DNA from: Alphaproteobacteria bacterium UBA6038
GTDB lineage: Bacteria > Pseudomonadota > Alphaproteobacteria > Micropepsales > Micropepsaceae
Direction: 5' to 3'
Length of the DNA stretch: 64,000 nucleotides
Assembly: GCA_002429315.1 (NCBI GenBank)
Contig: DIZC01000104.1
Span: 27,071-91,070 of the forward strand
Shown here: positions 8,704-16,715 of the stretch, one piece after another
Numbering within the stretch: the stretch's first letter is position 1
How the letters are laid out: each line of letters opens with the position of its first letter
The notes under the pieces: model-generated
Seen by the model: only the letters and a program-made list of their open reading frames with translations
Database searches by the model: none
Told to the model about the DNA's origin: nothing
Made by a program: the position numbers and the translations under genes

Positions 8704-10035
8704 ATGCGCGACGAAACCCTTTCCATCCATGCCGGCTACGAGGCCGATCCGGTCACCAAAGCGGTGGCGGTGCCGATCTACCAGACTGTGGCCTATGAGT
8801 TCGACAGCGCCGATCACGGCGCGGCGCTGTTCAACCTCGAAACGCCGGGGAACATCTACACGCGCCTGTCCAATCCCACCACTGCGGTGCTGGAAAAGCG
8901 CATCGCGGCGCTGGAAGGGGGCGTGGAGGCCCTGTGCGTCGGCTCGGGCATGGCGGCGATTCACTATGCCATCGTGAACATCGCCGAAGCGGGCCACAAC
9001 ATCGTCTCGACTCCGCAGCTCTACGGCGCGACCTGGACCTTGTTTGAGCACTTCCTGCGCAAGCAGGGAATCGATGTGCGCTTCGCGGCGAGCGACAGTA
9101 TCGCGGACATCCAGGCGCTGATCGATGAGAACACCCGCGCGGTCTACTGCGAGAGCATCGGCAATCCAGGCGGCAACATCGCCGATATCGAGGCGCTGGC
9201 GGATTGCGCGCACAAGAACGGCGTGCCGCTGATCGTCGACAACACCATCGCCACGCCCATCCTGCTGAAGCCGATCCGTTTCGGCGCCGACATCGTGGTG
9301 CATTCGCTAACCAAGTTCGTCGGCGGTCACGGCACCACGATGGGCGGGGCCGTCGTCGATTCGGGAAATTTCCCGTGGGAGCGGCACGCGCAGCGCTTTT
9401 CCATGTTGACGCAGCCGGAACCTGCCTATCACGGGGTGGTCTACACCCAGCAATATGGCCGCGCCGCCTACGCAGCGCGCTGCCGCACCGTTTGTCAGCG
9501 CAACACCGGCTCAGTGCTCGCGCCGCTCAGCGCCTTCCTCCTGCTGCAGGGTGCGGAGACGCTGGCACTGCGCGTCGAGCGGCATCTCGAGAACACGGCC
9601 AAGGTTGTCGCGTTTCTCGATAATCATCCGCAGGTCGCGTGGTGCGATTCCATCGGGCGGAAGGGCACGCCAGGGCACGCACTCGCAAAGAAATATCTTG
9701 GAGGGCAAGGCGGACCGTTTCTCACCTTTGGCGTCAAGGGCGGCTTCGAGGAAGGCAAACGGTTCTACGATGCGCTGAAGCTGTTCAAGCGGCTGGTGAA
9801 CATCGGCGATGCAAAGTCGCTCGCCTGCCATCCTGCATCGACCACGCACCGCCAGCTCACGCCTGAGGAACTGGAGCGGACCGGCGTGAAGCCGGAGATG
9901 ATCCGGCTCTGCATCGGCATCGAGCACATCGACGATATCATCGAAGATCTCGACCAGGCGCTCGCGGCGACGGGGGACGCGTCGCAACCAATGGCACGAG
10001 CGCCGCAGCTGCGGCTCGCGGCATCGCGGGGGTGA
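8704..10035 (+). CDS. metY: O-acetylhomoserine sulfhydrylase-type PLP enzyme (MetY-like)
   Basis: Cys/Met-metabolism PLP enzyme that replaces the acyl group of O-acylhomoserine with sulfide (or a thiol) to give homocysteine or an analogue. 443 residues, normal for MetY. Shows YTRLSNPTTAVLEKR, GSGMAAIHYA, and the PLP-binding Lys204 in SLTKFVGGHG; the C-terminus has the MetY-type HPASTTHRQL block. First gene of a five-gene plus-strand operon; the stop overlaps the next gene (GTGA). The company of a carrier protein and an AMP-ligase makes a role beyond routine methionine synthesis possible. Confidence 0.92.
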   Translation: MRDETLSIHAGYEADPVTKAVAVPIYQTVAYEFDSADHGAALFNLETPGNIYTRLSNPTTAVLEKRIAALEGGVEALCVGSGMAAIHYAIVNIAEAGHNIVSTPQLYGATWTLFEHFLRKQGIDVRFAASDSIADIQALIDENTRAVYCESIGNPGGNIADIEALADCAHKNGVPLIVDNTIATPILLKPIRFGADIVVHSLTKFVGGHGTTMGGAVVDSGNFPWERHAQRFSMLTQPEPAYHGVVYTQQYGRAAYAARCRTVCQRNTGSVLAPLSAFLLLQGAETLALRVERHLENTAKVVAFLDNHPQVAWCDSIGRKGTPGHALAKKYLGGQGGPFLTFGVKGGFEEGKRFYDALKLFKRLVNIGDAKSLACHPASTTHRQLTPEELERTGVKPEMIRLCIGIEHIDDIIEDLDQALAATGDASQPMARAPQLRLAASRG

Positions 10036-11057
10036 GCCGCATGGACACCGGCGTGCACAATTTGCTGGTGCGGCCCCGCGGCGGGTGGCTGAACGGCCAT
10101 GCGCCCGATGCGCTGCACATCGGGCTGCTCAACAACATGCCGGATGCGGCACTGGAAAGCACCGAGCGGCAGTTCTTTCGCCTGCTGGGCGCCGCCGCCT
10201 CCGACATTTCCATCCGGTGGCACCTGTTCTCGCTGCGAAGCATCGCCCGGAGCGACACCGGGAGTATTCATCTGATTCATCAGAACTATGGGACCCCGAG
10301 GGACCTCTACAACACCCCGCTGAACGCCTTGATCGTCACCGGCACCGAGCCCTTGCAGCAGGACCTGCGGCAGGAGACCTACTGGCCTGAGCTGGCGACG
10401 GTATTCGATTGGATCGAGCGCGAAGGTCCGCCGGCGATCTTCTCCTGCCTCGCCGCCCATGCGGCCGTGATGCACTTCGACGGCATCGAGCGGCGGCGGC
10501 TGCCACAGAAGCGCTTCGGCCTTTTCGATCATGTGGTCGCGGCGGAGCATCTCCTTACCGCATCGCTAACCGCTCCGTTCCGAATCGCCCATTCGCGCTG
10601 GAACGAAGTGCCGGCAGATGCGCTGAACGACGCCGGGTACGAAATCCTCACCTACGCCCCGGAAGCCGGTGCCGATCTTTTCACTAAACGCAAGCGGAAT
10701 GCGCTCCTGTTCCTGCAGGGCCACCCGGAGTACGACTCCGACACGCTCGCCCGCGAGTACCGTCGCGACGTGCGGCGGTATCTGGCCGGCGCGCGCGACA
10801 GCTATCCCAATCTTCCGCTACACTATTTCGGCCGGCAGGAAGCCGACGCGCTGCGACGCTTCCGCGATCGCGCATTCGCCGGGCGGGACGAGCGGCTGAT
10901 GGACCAGTTCCCGGCCATTACTTCCCGACGGGTGTCCGCAACCGCTCCGATGTCGCCGGTGTTCGGTTCCTTGCTGCGCGAGATCAACGCCCGCCGAGAT
11001 AGCCGCTACGGCATGGCGCCGCGCCGGGCTGTGACGACCCAGGCGCACGCGCCATGA
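10032..11057 (+). CDS. MetA-like homoserine O-acyltransferase
   Basis: Homoserine trans-succinylase/acetylase fold (MetA family), which acylates the homoserine hydroxyl. 341 residues versus about 310 for E. coli MetA, the extra at both ends. Candidate catalytic residues are Cys139 (FSCLAAHAAV), His231 and Glu233 (GHPEYDSD). It is divergent: the usual Lys pair after LMP is absent (NNMPDAALEST) and the TGAP loop reads TGTEP. Starts at GTG 10032 coupled to metY, or at ATG 10041. Paired with metY it would supply the activated homoserine. The acyl donor is unknown and could be the adjacent carrier protein. Confidence 0.85.
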   Translation: MSRMDTGVHNLLVRPRGGWLNGHAPDALHIGLLNNMPDAALESTERQFFRLLGAAASDISIRWHLFSLRSIARSDTGSIHLIHQNYGTPRDLYNTPLNALIVTGTEPLQQDLRQETYWPELATVFDWIEREGPPAIFSCLAAHAAVMHFDGIERRRLPQKRFGLFDHVVAAEHLLTASLTAPFRIAHSRWNEVPADALNDAGYEILTYAPEAGADLFTKRKRNALLFLQGHPEYDSDTLAREYRRDVRRYLAGARDSYPNLPLHYFGRQEADALRRFRDRAFAGRDERLMDQFPAITSRRVSATAPMSPVFGSLLREINARRDSRYGMAPRRAVTTQAHAP

Positions 11058-12223
11058 GCGCCATCGCTCTGCCGCGCCCGCCAGACGATCCGCAGCAGGT
11101 TGAGCCGATCGACCTTTTGCTCGGCATTTGGCGGCACGTGCTGCAGACAGCGGATGTGGCGCCCGACAGCAATTTCTTCGACCTCGGCGGCGACTCGCTG
11201 CTGGCGCTCACGCTGTTTCTGGAGATCGAACGCGCGACCGGCCGTCATCTGCCGATCACCGCGATTTACGATGCGCAGACGGTGCAAGAGCAGGCAGCGC
11301 TCCTGGCAGGGCAGCCAGCGCCGGAATTTTCCCCCCTCGTGCTGCTCAAGGGCGGCGATGGCAGTGCGCCACTGTTCATCTTTCACGGCGTCGGCGGGGC
11401 CGTCGTGGAGTTCGCCGCCCTCGGCAAACTCATCGACATTCCCGGTGAAGTTTTTGCCGTGCAGGCGCAGGGCGTGGACGGAACGCTCCCTCCACTGGAA
11501 TCGGTCGAAGAAATGGCGGCCCTTTATTTCGACAACATCCGTCAGAGACAGCCGGCCGGCCCCTATTGGCTGTGCGGCTATTCTTTCGGCGGACTGCTGG
11601 CCGTCGAAGTGGCGCGGCGGCTGAAGCAGGCTGGCGAAGAGATCGCGCTCCTCTTCCTGATCGACTCGTACGCGCACCCCGCCACCTGGCCGCGCAAATC
11701 CCTGCTGAAGGTGCGCGCGCGGCGCGCTGGAAATCTAGTGCTGTCGCGATTGGAGCGGCCGCCGCGGGAGAACTTTGCCGTTCTGCTTGCCGCACTGGGG
11801 ATGTTCGCGACGAACACCGCCGATAATGATGACGATTCGCAACTGCCGCCCGAGATGCGCAAGCGGAGTTGGCTTCTCAAGATGAAGCCCAATCTCCCGC
11901 TGCCACTCCTCGAAACCCGGCTGGCGACCGAGAGGGCCCTCTATCGCTATCGCCCCAGCTATTATTCGGGCGAGGCGCTGTTCCTGAAGGCGCAGCGTCC
12001 CGACCCTCATTTCCCCGACGATCCCAAGCACGTATGGCGCAAGCTCATTGGACAGTTGACGATGCAAGTGTGTCCGGGCTCGCACCTCACCATCGTAAGC
12101 GAGCACGCCGCCGATGTGGCGGCACGGATCAATGCCTCGGTTCGCGAAGCGCGCCGCGCGCCCACACTGACGGTGGCGCCGAAGAGGGGTTTTCGCTGGT
12201 CAATGTCTGCGAGGCCGGTGTGA
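11054..12223 (+). CDS. Acyl-carrier/thioesterase didomain protein
   Basis: NRPS/PKS-style stand-alone didomain, 389 residues. Residues about 15-85 form a peptidyl/acyl carrier domain with phosphopantetheine Ser48 in FFDLGGDSLLAL. Residues about 95-355 form a type I thioesterase (alpha/beta hydrolase) with the nucleophile elbow GYSFGG (Ser177) and a C-terminal CPGSHL histidine. It should hold an acyl or aminoacyl thioester and release it by hydrolysis, cyclisation or transfer. ATGA overlap with the MetA-like gene and a one-base overlap (TGATG) with the ligase downstream suggest the partners. No condensation or ketosynthase domain is nearby. Confidence 0.9.
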   Translation: MSAIALPRPPDDPQQVEPIDLLLGIWRHVLQTADVAPDSNFFDLGGDSLLALTLFLEIERATGRHLPITAIYDAQTVQEQAALLAGQPAPEFSPLVLLKGGDGSAPLFIFHGVGGAVVEFAALGKLIDIPGEVFAVQAQGVDGTLPPLESVEEMAALYFDNIRQRQPAGPYWLCGYSFGGLLAVEVARRLKQAGEEIALLFLIDSYAHPATWPRKSLLKVRARRAGNLVLSRLERPPRENFAVLLAALGMFATNTADNDDDSQLPPEMRKRSWLLKMKPNLPLPLLETRLATERALYRYRPSYYSGEALFLKAQRPDPHFPDDPKHVWRKLIGQLTMQVCPGSHLTIVSEHAADVAARINASVREARRAPTLTVAPKRGFRWSMSARPV

Positions 12224-13803
12224 TGCGGCACGAGCCTATGCAGCGGCAAGACGAGCTTCGCAGGGTCGAGGAGATCGTCTCGGTTCAGGCGATGAAGACG
12301 CCTGAACGGATTGCGCTGGTCCAAGATGGCCGCCATTGCACCTATGGCGAATTGCAGCGTGCCATCGCCTTTGGGGCAAAATGGCTGGCGCAACAGGGCG
12401 CGCGGCCGTGCGATCGCGTGCTGCTGGTGTGCGAGAACTCGTTTGCGGCAGTGGCGGTTTATTTCGCCTGCGCGACCGTCGGGGCATGGCCGGTGATCGT
12501 GAACGCCCGGCTCTCGGCGCGCGAGATCGACGACATCGCCGCGCACTGCGAAAGCCGGCTGATGCTGTTCACCACGTCCGGATCGTCGCGCGCCAAGGCC
12601 CACGCGGAGCGGCGCGGCGCAACGATGCTTCCGGACCTTGCCGGCGTGGGCGCCGTTGCCATCGGTCCGTTGAACGGGAGCGTGGAACAGGAAGCGGAAG
12701 CGGACAATAGCGACGGCCAATCGGATGTTGCCGCGCTCATCTACACCACGGGCACCACCGGCCGCCCTAAAGGCGTGATGCTGACGCACACAAATCTGCT
12801 GTTCGTCGCGCGTGCCACCGCGGAAGCCCGCGGGCTGACGAGTGCGGACCGTGTCTATGCGACTTTGCCCATCTCGCATGCCCTGGGACTGACCGGCGTC
12901 TTGCTGGGCTCGCTGCTCTCCGGCGCGGAAGTGCATCTGACGTCGCGCTTCGACCCGGCGGCGGTCCTCGCCGAGCTCGGCAACGGCGGCATCAGCGTGA
13001 TGATCGGCACGCCCTCTATGTATGCGCTGCTGGTGGAATACGCCAAGCGCAAACAACTCGTTCCCATTGCCGCGCCATCGCTGCGGCTCATGTCCTCCGC
13101 CGGCGCGCCGCTCGATGCAACGACAAAGGCCGACGCCGAAGCGGCATTCGGGCAGACGCTCCACAACGGATATGGCATTTCGGAATGCGGCCCCAGTATT
13201 TCTCTCACCGCGCTGGATGCGCCGCGCGGCGATTGCTCCGTGGGACGCCTGCTGGCCGGCGTGGAAGCGAGGCTGGTCGTCGGCGCGAACGACGAGGCTG
13301 GCACGAAAATGGGCGAGCTTTTGATCCGCAGCCCCGGCGTGATGAAGGGCTACTATCGCGCGCCGGAGGAAACGCGGGCGGCGATCGACGATACGGGTTG
13401 GTTCCGCACCGGGGATCTCGCACGGATCGATAATGATCACCTGTTCATCGTCGGCCGCGCGAAAGAGATGATCATCCGGTTCGGATTCAACGTTTATCCG
13501 GCCGAGGTGGAAGCGGTGCTGAACGCGCATCCACAAGTCGTGCGGTCGGTTGTGGCCGGCCATGTGCGCAACGGCACCGAGGATATCCTGGCCTTCGTGC
13601 AGATGGCAGGCGGAACGACAACCGCAGCCGCCGATCTGGCCGATTACTCGGCATCTCGGCTCGCGCCTTACAAGCGGCCCACGGAGATCGTCGTTGTTTG
13701 CGAAATGCCAATGAATGCGAACGGAAAGGTGTTGAAAGCAGAGCTCGTGGCTAAATGGATGGAATCGAATGCTTCGGCTCCTCCGGCGAGTGCGGCAGCA
13801 TGA
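12223..13803 (+). CDS. AMP-dependent acyl/aminoacyl ligase (ANL superfamily)
   Basis: Activates a carboxylic acid as its adenylate and passes it to CoA or, here plausibly, to the carrier domain encoded just upstream. 526 residues. Core motifs present: YTTGTTGRPKGVMLTH (P-loop), GYGISECGPS, TGDLARID, GRAKEMIIRFGFNVYPAEVE and the C-terminal NGKVLKAEL lysine. The ATG at 12223 shares one base with the preceding stop; the frame is open far upstream but that stretch lacks similarity. The substrate is not deducible by eye. Confidence 0.92.
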   Translation: MRHEPMQRQDELRRVEEIVSVQAMKTPERIALVQDGRHCTYGELQRAIAFGAKWLAQQGARPCDRVLLVCENSFAAVAVYFACATVGAWPVIVNARLSAREIDDIAAHCESRLMLFTTSGSSRAKAHAERRGATMLPDLAGVGAVAIGPLNGSVEQEAEADNSDGQSDVAALIYTTGTTGRPKGVMLTHTNLLFVARATAEARGLTSADRVYATLPISHALGLTGVLLGSLLSGAEVHLTSRFDPAAVLAELGNGGISVMIGTPSMYALLVEYAKRKQLVPIAAPSLRLMSSAGAPLDATTKADAEAAFGQTLHNGYGISECGPSISLTALDAPRGDCSVGRLLAGVEARLVVGANDEAGTKMGELLIRSPGVMKGYYRAPEETRAAIDDTGWFRTGDLARIDNDHLFIVGRAKEMIIRFGFNVYPAEVEAVLNAHPQVVRSVVAGHVRNGTEDILAFVQMAGGTTTAAADLADYSASRLAPYKRPTEIVVVCEMPMNANGKVLKAELVAKWMESNASAPPASAAA

Positions 13804-14189
13804 GCACGGCCGAAGGCGACTGGGTCTCCTGGAGCATCGACGGGCGGGCCGGTGCGAAGCTATGCCTCGGCCCCGTATTCCTCGGCGAGATCAGCTACCC
13901 ACACGATTTGGGCCTGGGCGCGCGCTGGAGAGCGTGGTTGAACCATGAGCATCTCGGATTCTTCCGCAATGCCGAAGAAGCGAAAAGCCGGATCGAACGC
14001 GAAGTGCTGGAGCGGCTTCGTCTCATGGAGCCTGCGTGGACGAGATTTCAGGCGCGCGCCCAATCGAACGCAGCTACGCTGGAGTTCGCACCTGTCGCCG
14101 TGGTGAGGGCCGGCTCGTTTCCGCAACGCGAATCGAAAGCCGGTCCCGTGATGGCGAATTCCGCGCAGCGAAAAGGCCGCGCGGCCTAA
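13800..14189 (+). CDS. Unknown protein, last gene of the metY-ligase operon
   Basis: 129 residues if the ATG in the ATGA overlap with the ligase is used; an in-frame start 45 bases upstream is possible but would lie inside the ligase gene. I do not recognise a family. It is soluble, with an aromatic-rich centre (ARWRAWLNHEHLGFF) followed by a probable helix rich in Glu/Arg and a basic tail. The overlap makes it part of the operon; its role is unknown. Confidence 0.7.
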   Translation: MSTAEGDWVSWSIDGRAGAKLCLGPVFLGEISYPHDLGLGARWRAWLNHEHLGFFRNAEEAKSRIEREVLERLRLMEPAWTRFQARAQSNAATLEFAPVAVVRAGSFPQRESKAGPVMANSAQRKGRAA

Positions 14190-14342
14190 GCGCACGATCA
14201 TGCGCCTGTGAAAGCCGTGTGCCAGACCGATCGAGCGGCCCCTAACCGGCGCCTTTCCGGTGCCCGTGCATCCCAAAACGGAACGATTCTCTTTTCTTTG
14301 AAACACTGTCGGCTGGCGCCAAATGTGCATCGCGGCGGCCAA

Positions 14343-15665
14343 ATGCCCAGCCAACCGCATATCGCGTCGGAAAGAAATGGCCGAAGCTCCGGCAGGATGC
14401 TGCATAGCGCGCTCCGGGCATTCGTATTGGTCTCGGGAGTTCCTCTGGGCTTCTACGGCTCCTCCGCCCTGGCGGTCTCTGTCGACTGGCAACAAAGCTA
14501 CAACAACTCAGGACGTACGGGCCAAAATCGGCATGAAACCATCTTGTCAGCTGCGAACGCGGCCGGCTTGCAACTGGAATGGGCGCGCTCGTTTGCCGGT
14601 GAGGTCCGGGCATTCGTGCTGAACGATCATTATGTCATCGCACGCGTTCCGAGTGACGATGGCCAGAACCTTGACCTCTGGTATATCAACTATGCAACCG
14701 GAGAGATGGCCTGGCGAGTCGATACCGGACCCGACGTTGCAGGAGCAAACGGAACGCTTGCGACCGGCGACAAGCTGATTTTCAGCGAGTGCGGCCTTGT
14801 CGATGCGGTGGGCTACAAATACAGCGGTATCTGCGCCTATCGAAAGAGGGATGGGCGCAAGGCCTGGCAGTTTTCCAACCCTTGCAACTGTACCCCCGAG
14901 GCGAACGTCGTCACCCCGCTCGTTTATCTCAGCAATGGCGTTGTAATCTTCGGATATTTCAACGGCGGCACCGGCGGCAAGGAATACGTGCTGGCGGCGC
15001 GCGCCGCTACCGGCCAAATCCTTGGCGCGTATCAGACGGGAGGGATCGGCTCCCTTGGCAACGCCCCGATAACCGGCGGGACAGAAAAAGTGTTTTTCGA
15101 TTGCGGCGGCAATGTGTGTGCGGTGGATCACAGAAACGGGAACTTCCTCTGGAAGTCGAACGTGGGCGCGCCGATCGGCGCCTTCAGCGCCGACCGAAAT
15201 GGCCGACTCTACGCAACCCTCTGCAATGGCCCCGCGGGGCTGATCGCCCTGGACGCCGTGACCGGCGCGCCGCTTTGGTCGTATGGGGGGTCCGGATGCA
15301 GTCAAGCGCCTGCAGCGGTCGCCGGCAATCGCGTTTACTTCGCGGCGGCGGACGGCAATGTGCGTGCTCTGGACGTGGGAACGGGAGCGGAAATTTGGTC
15401 CGCAGCTCCGGGGACCGCGTCATCGGCTTCGCTGGCCAATGGCGTGATGTACGTTGAGGGCCTATCCGGCGCGCCGGCGGCGAGCGCTTACGATGCGACG
15501 ACGGGAGCGCTCCTCTGGAGCAGCCCATCCCACTCGGCGAGCCATCACCCCCCGCCCGTGATCGTCGATGGAACCGTGTACGTGGCGAACGGCGCGTGCG
15601 GGAATCTGTGCGCCTATCACCTGCCAGTCGCGGGCGCCCATCGCCCGTCGTTCTCGCGACACTGA
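14343..15665 (+). CDS. Exported PQQ-type beta-propeller repeat protein
   Basis: About 440 residues. A basic stretch then a hydrophobic segment (LRAFVLVSGVPLGFYGSSALAV) looks like a signal peptide, so it is probably periplasmic or exported. The rest is repeated blades of the type LDAVTGAPLWSYGG and LDVGTGAEIWS, as in PQQ-enzyme-like repeats and BamB-like scaffolds; I see no dehydrogenase active site. Start uncertain: ATG 14343 is chosen, ATG 14397 sits right before the signal-like segment. Several Cys pairs suggest disulfides. 154 bases separate it from the previous operon. Confidence 0.8.
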   Translation: MPSQPHIASERNGRSSGRMLHSALRAFVLVSGVPLGFYGSSALAVSVDWQQSYNNSGRTGQNRHETILSAANAAGLQLEWARSFAGEVRAFVLNDHYVIARVPSDDGQNLDLWYINYATGEMAWRVDTGPDVAGANGTLATGDKLIFSECGLVDAVGYKYSGICAYRKRDGRKAWQFSNPCNCTPEANVVTPLVYLSNGVVIFGYFNGGTGGKEYVLAARAATGQILGAYQTGGIGSLGNAPITGGTEKVFFDCGGNVCAVDHRNGNFLWKSNVGAPIGAFSADRNGRLYATLCNGPAGLIALDAVTGAPLWSYGGSGCSQAPAAVAGNRVYFAAADGNVRALDVGTGAEIWSAAPGTASSASLANGVMYVEGLSGAPAASAYDATTGALLWSSPSHSASHHPPPVIVDGTVYVANGACGNLCAYHLPVAGAHRPSFSRH

Positions 15666-15794
15666 CCAAATTGGAACAAGCCCCATGCGCTGGAGGCCTG
15701 TCAAATCGGCCGGCCCGTTCCTGGCGCGGCGATGCGACCAGGCCTCGTGGGGCTGCCTATGTTATCATTGCGGTCGAGTTGTGGAGAAATCGAG

Positions 15795-16685
15795 ATGCTT
15801 GAGATAGTCATCGACCAGCGCCGGCGCGATCTCGGCGGATTCGAGGTCGGGCGCGTGCTGCCGCATCCCCAGCGCCGGATGGTTGGCCCGTTCATCTTCT
15901 TCGATCACATGGGCCCTGTGACGTTTCCCCCCGGAATCTCGCGCAGCGTAGATGTGCGGCCGCATCCCCATATCGGGCTTTCGACAGTCACCTATCTGTT
16001 CGAAGGCGAAATCATGCATCGCGACAGCGTCGGCTCCGAGCAGCCGATCCGGCCGGCCGAAGTGAATTGGATGACGGCAGGCCGCGGCATCACGCATTCC
16101 GAACGGTTCGAGAAAGCACGCGCTGAGGGCGGCGCCATGCACGGCATTCAGGCTTGGGCTGCGCTTCCGGAAGGCAGCGAAGAGATCGAGCCAAGCTTTA
16201 TGCACCACGGCCAGAGCGATCTGCCGGTCATGGAGGAGGGCGGGGTGAAAGCGCGTATTCTTGCCGGCCAGGCGTTCGGGTCCGAGGCGCGCGTGAAAAC
16301 GCACTCGCCGATGTTTTATGCTCATCTGGACCTAGCGTCCGGCGCCAGCGTTGCGTTGCCGGACTATCCTGAGCGCGCGGCGTATGTGGTTTCAGGCATA
16401 ATCGAAGCGGCGGGCCAAAACTTTCATCCGGGACAGCTGCTGTTGTTCAAGCCGGGAGATTCGGCCGTTGTCACCGCTCACGAGCAGAGCACGTTGATGG
16501 CCCTGGGCGGCGAGCCGGTCGGCCCACGCTTCATCGAATGGAATTTCGTCTCCTCGTCCAGAGAACGCATCGAGCAGGCCAAGGCGGATTGGCGTGCCGG
16601 GCGGATGAAACTGCCCGATCTCGATCATGGCGAGTTCATTCCCCTGCCGCCCGATCCGCCGCCACCGCCCAATCCAATGTCTTAG
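15795..16685 (+). CDS. Pirin family protein
   Basis: Bicupin protein of 296 residues. The N-terminal cupin carries the metal motif HPHIGLSTVTYLFEG followed by the family block MTAGRGITHSER (about 85-105); the C-terminal cupin is present and the tail is proline-rich. Pirins bind iron and some have quercetinase-like or regulatory activity; the role here is unknown. The start MLEIVIDQR follows a GGAG ribosome-binding site; the frame extends upstream without similarity. Converges with trpE. Confidence 0.92.
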   Translation: MLEIVIDQRRRDLGGFEVGRVLPHPQRRMVGPFIFFDHMGPVTFPPGISRSVDVRPHPHIGLSTVTYLFEGEIMHRDSVGSEQPIRPAEVNWMTAGRGITHSERFEKARAEGGAMHGIQAWAALPEGSEEIEPSFMHHGQSDLPVMEEGGVKARILAGQAFGSEARVKTHSPMFYAHLDLASGASVALPDYPERAAYVVSGIIEAAGQNFHPGQLLLFKPGDSAVVTAHEQSTLMALGGEPVGPRFIEWNFVSSSRERIEQAKADWRAGRMKLPDLDHGEFIPLPPDPPPPPNPMS

Positions 16686-16715
16686 CTTGGCGGCCGCTAT
16701 GGATTGACCAAGATA

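Noticed and set aside
12007..13563. 518-codon antisense open frame opposite the AMP-ligase
   Set aside because: Shadow of a gene whose ANL motifs are all intact on the plus strand.
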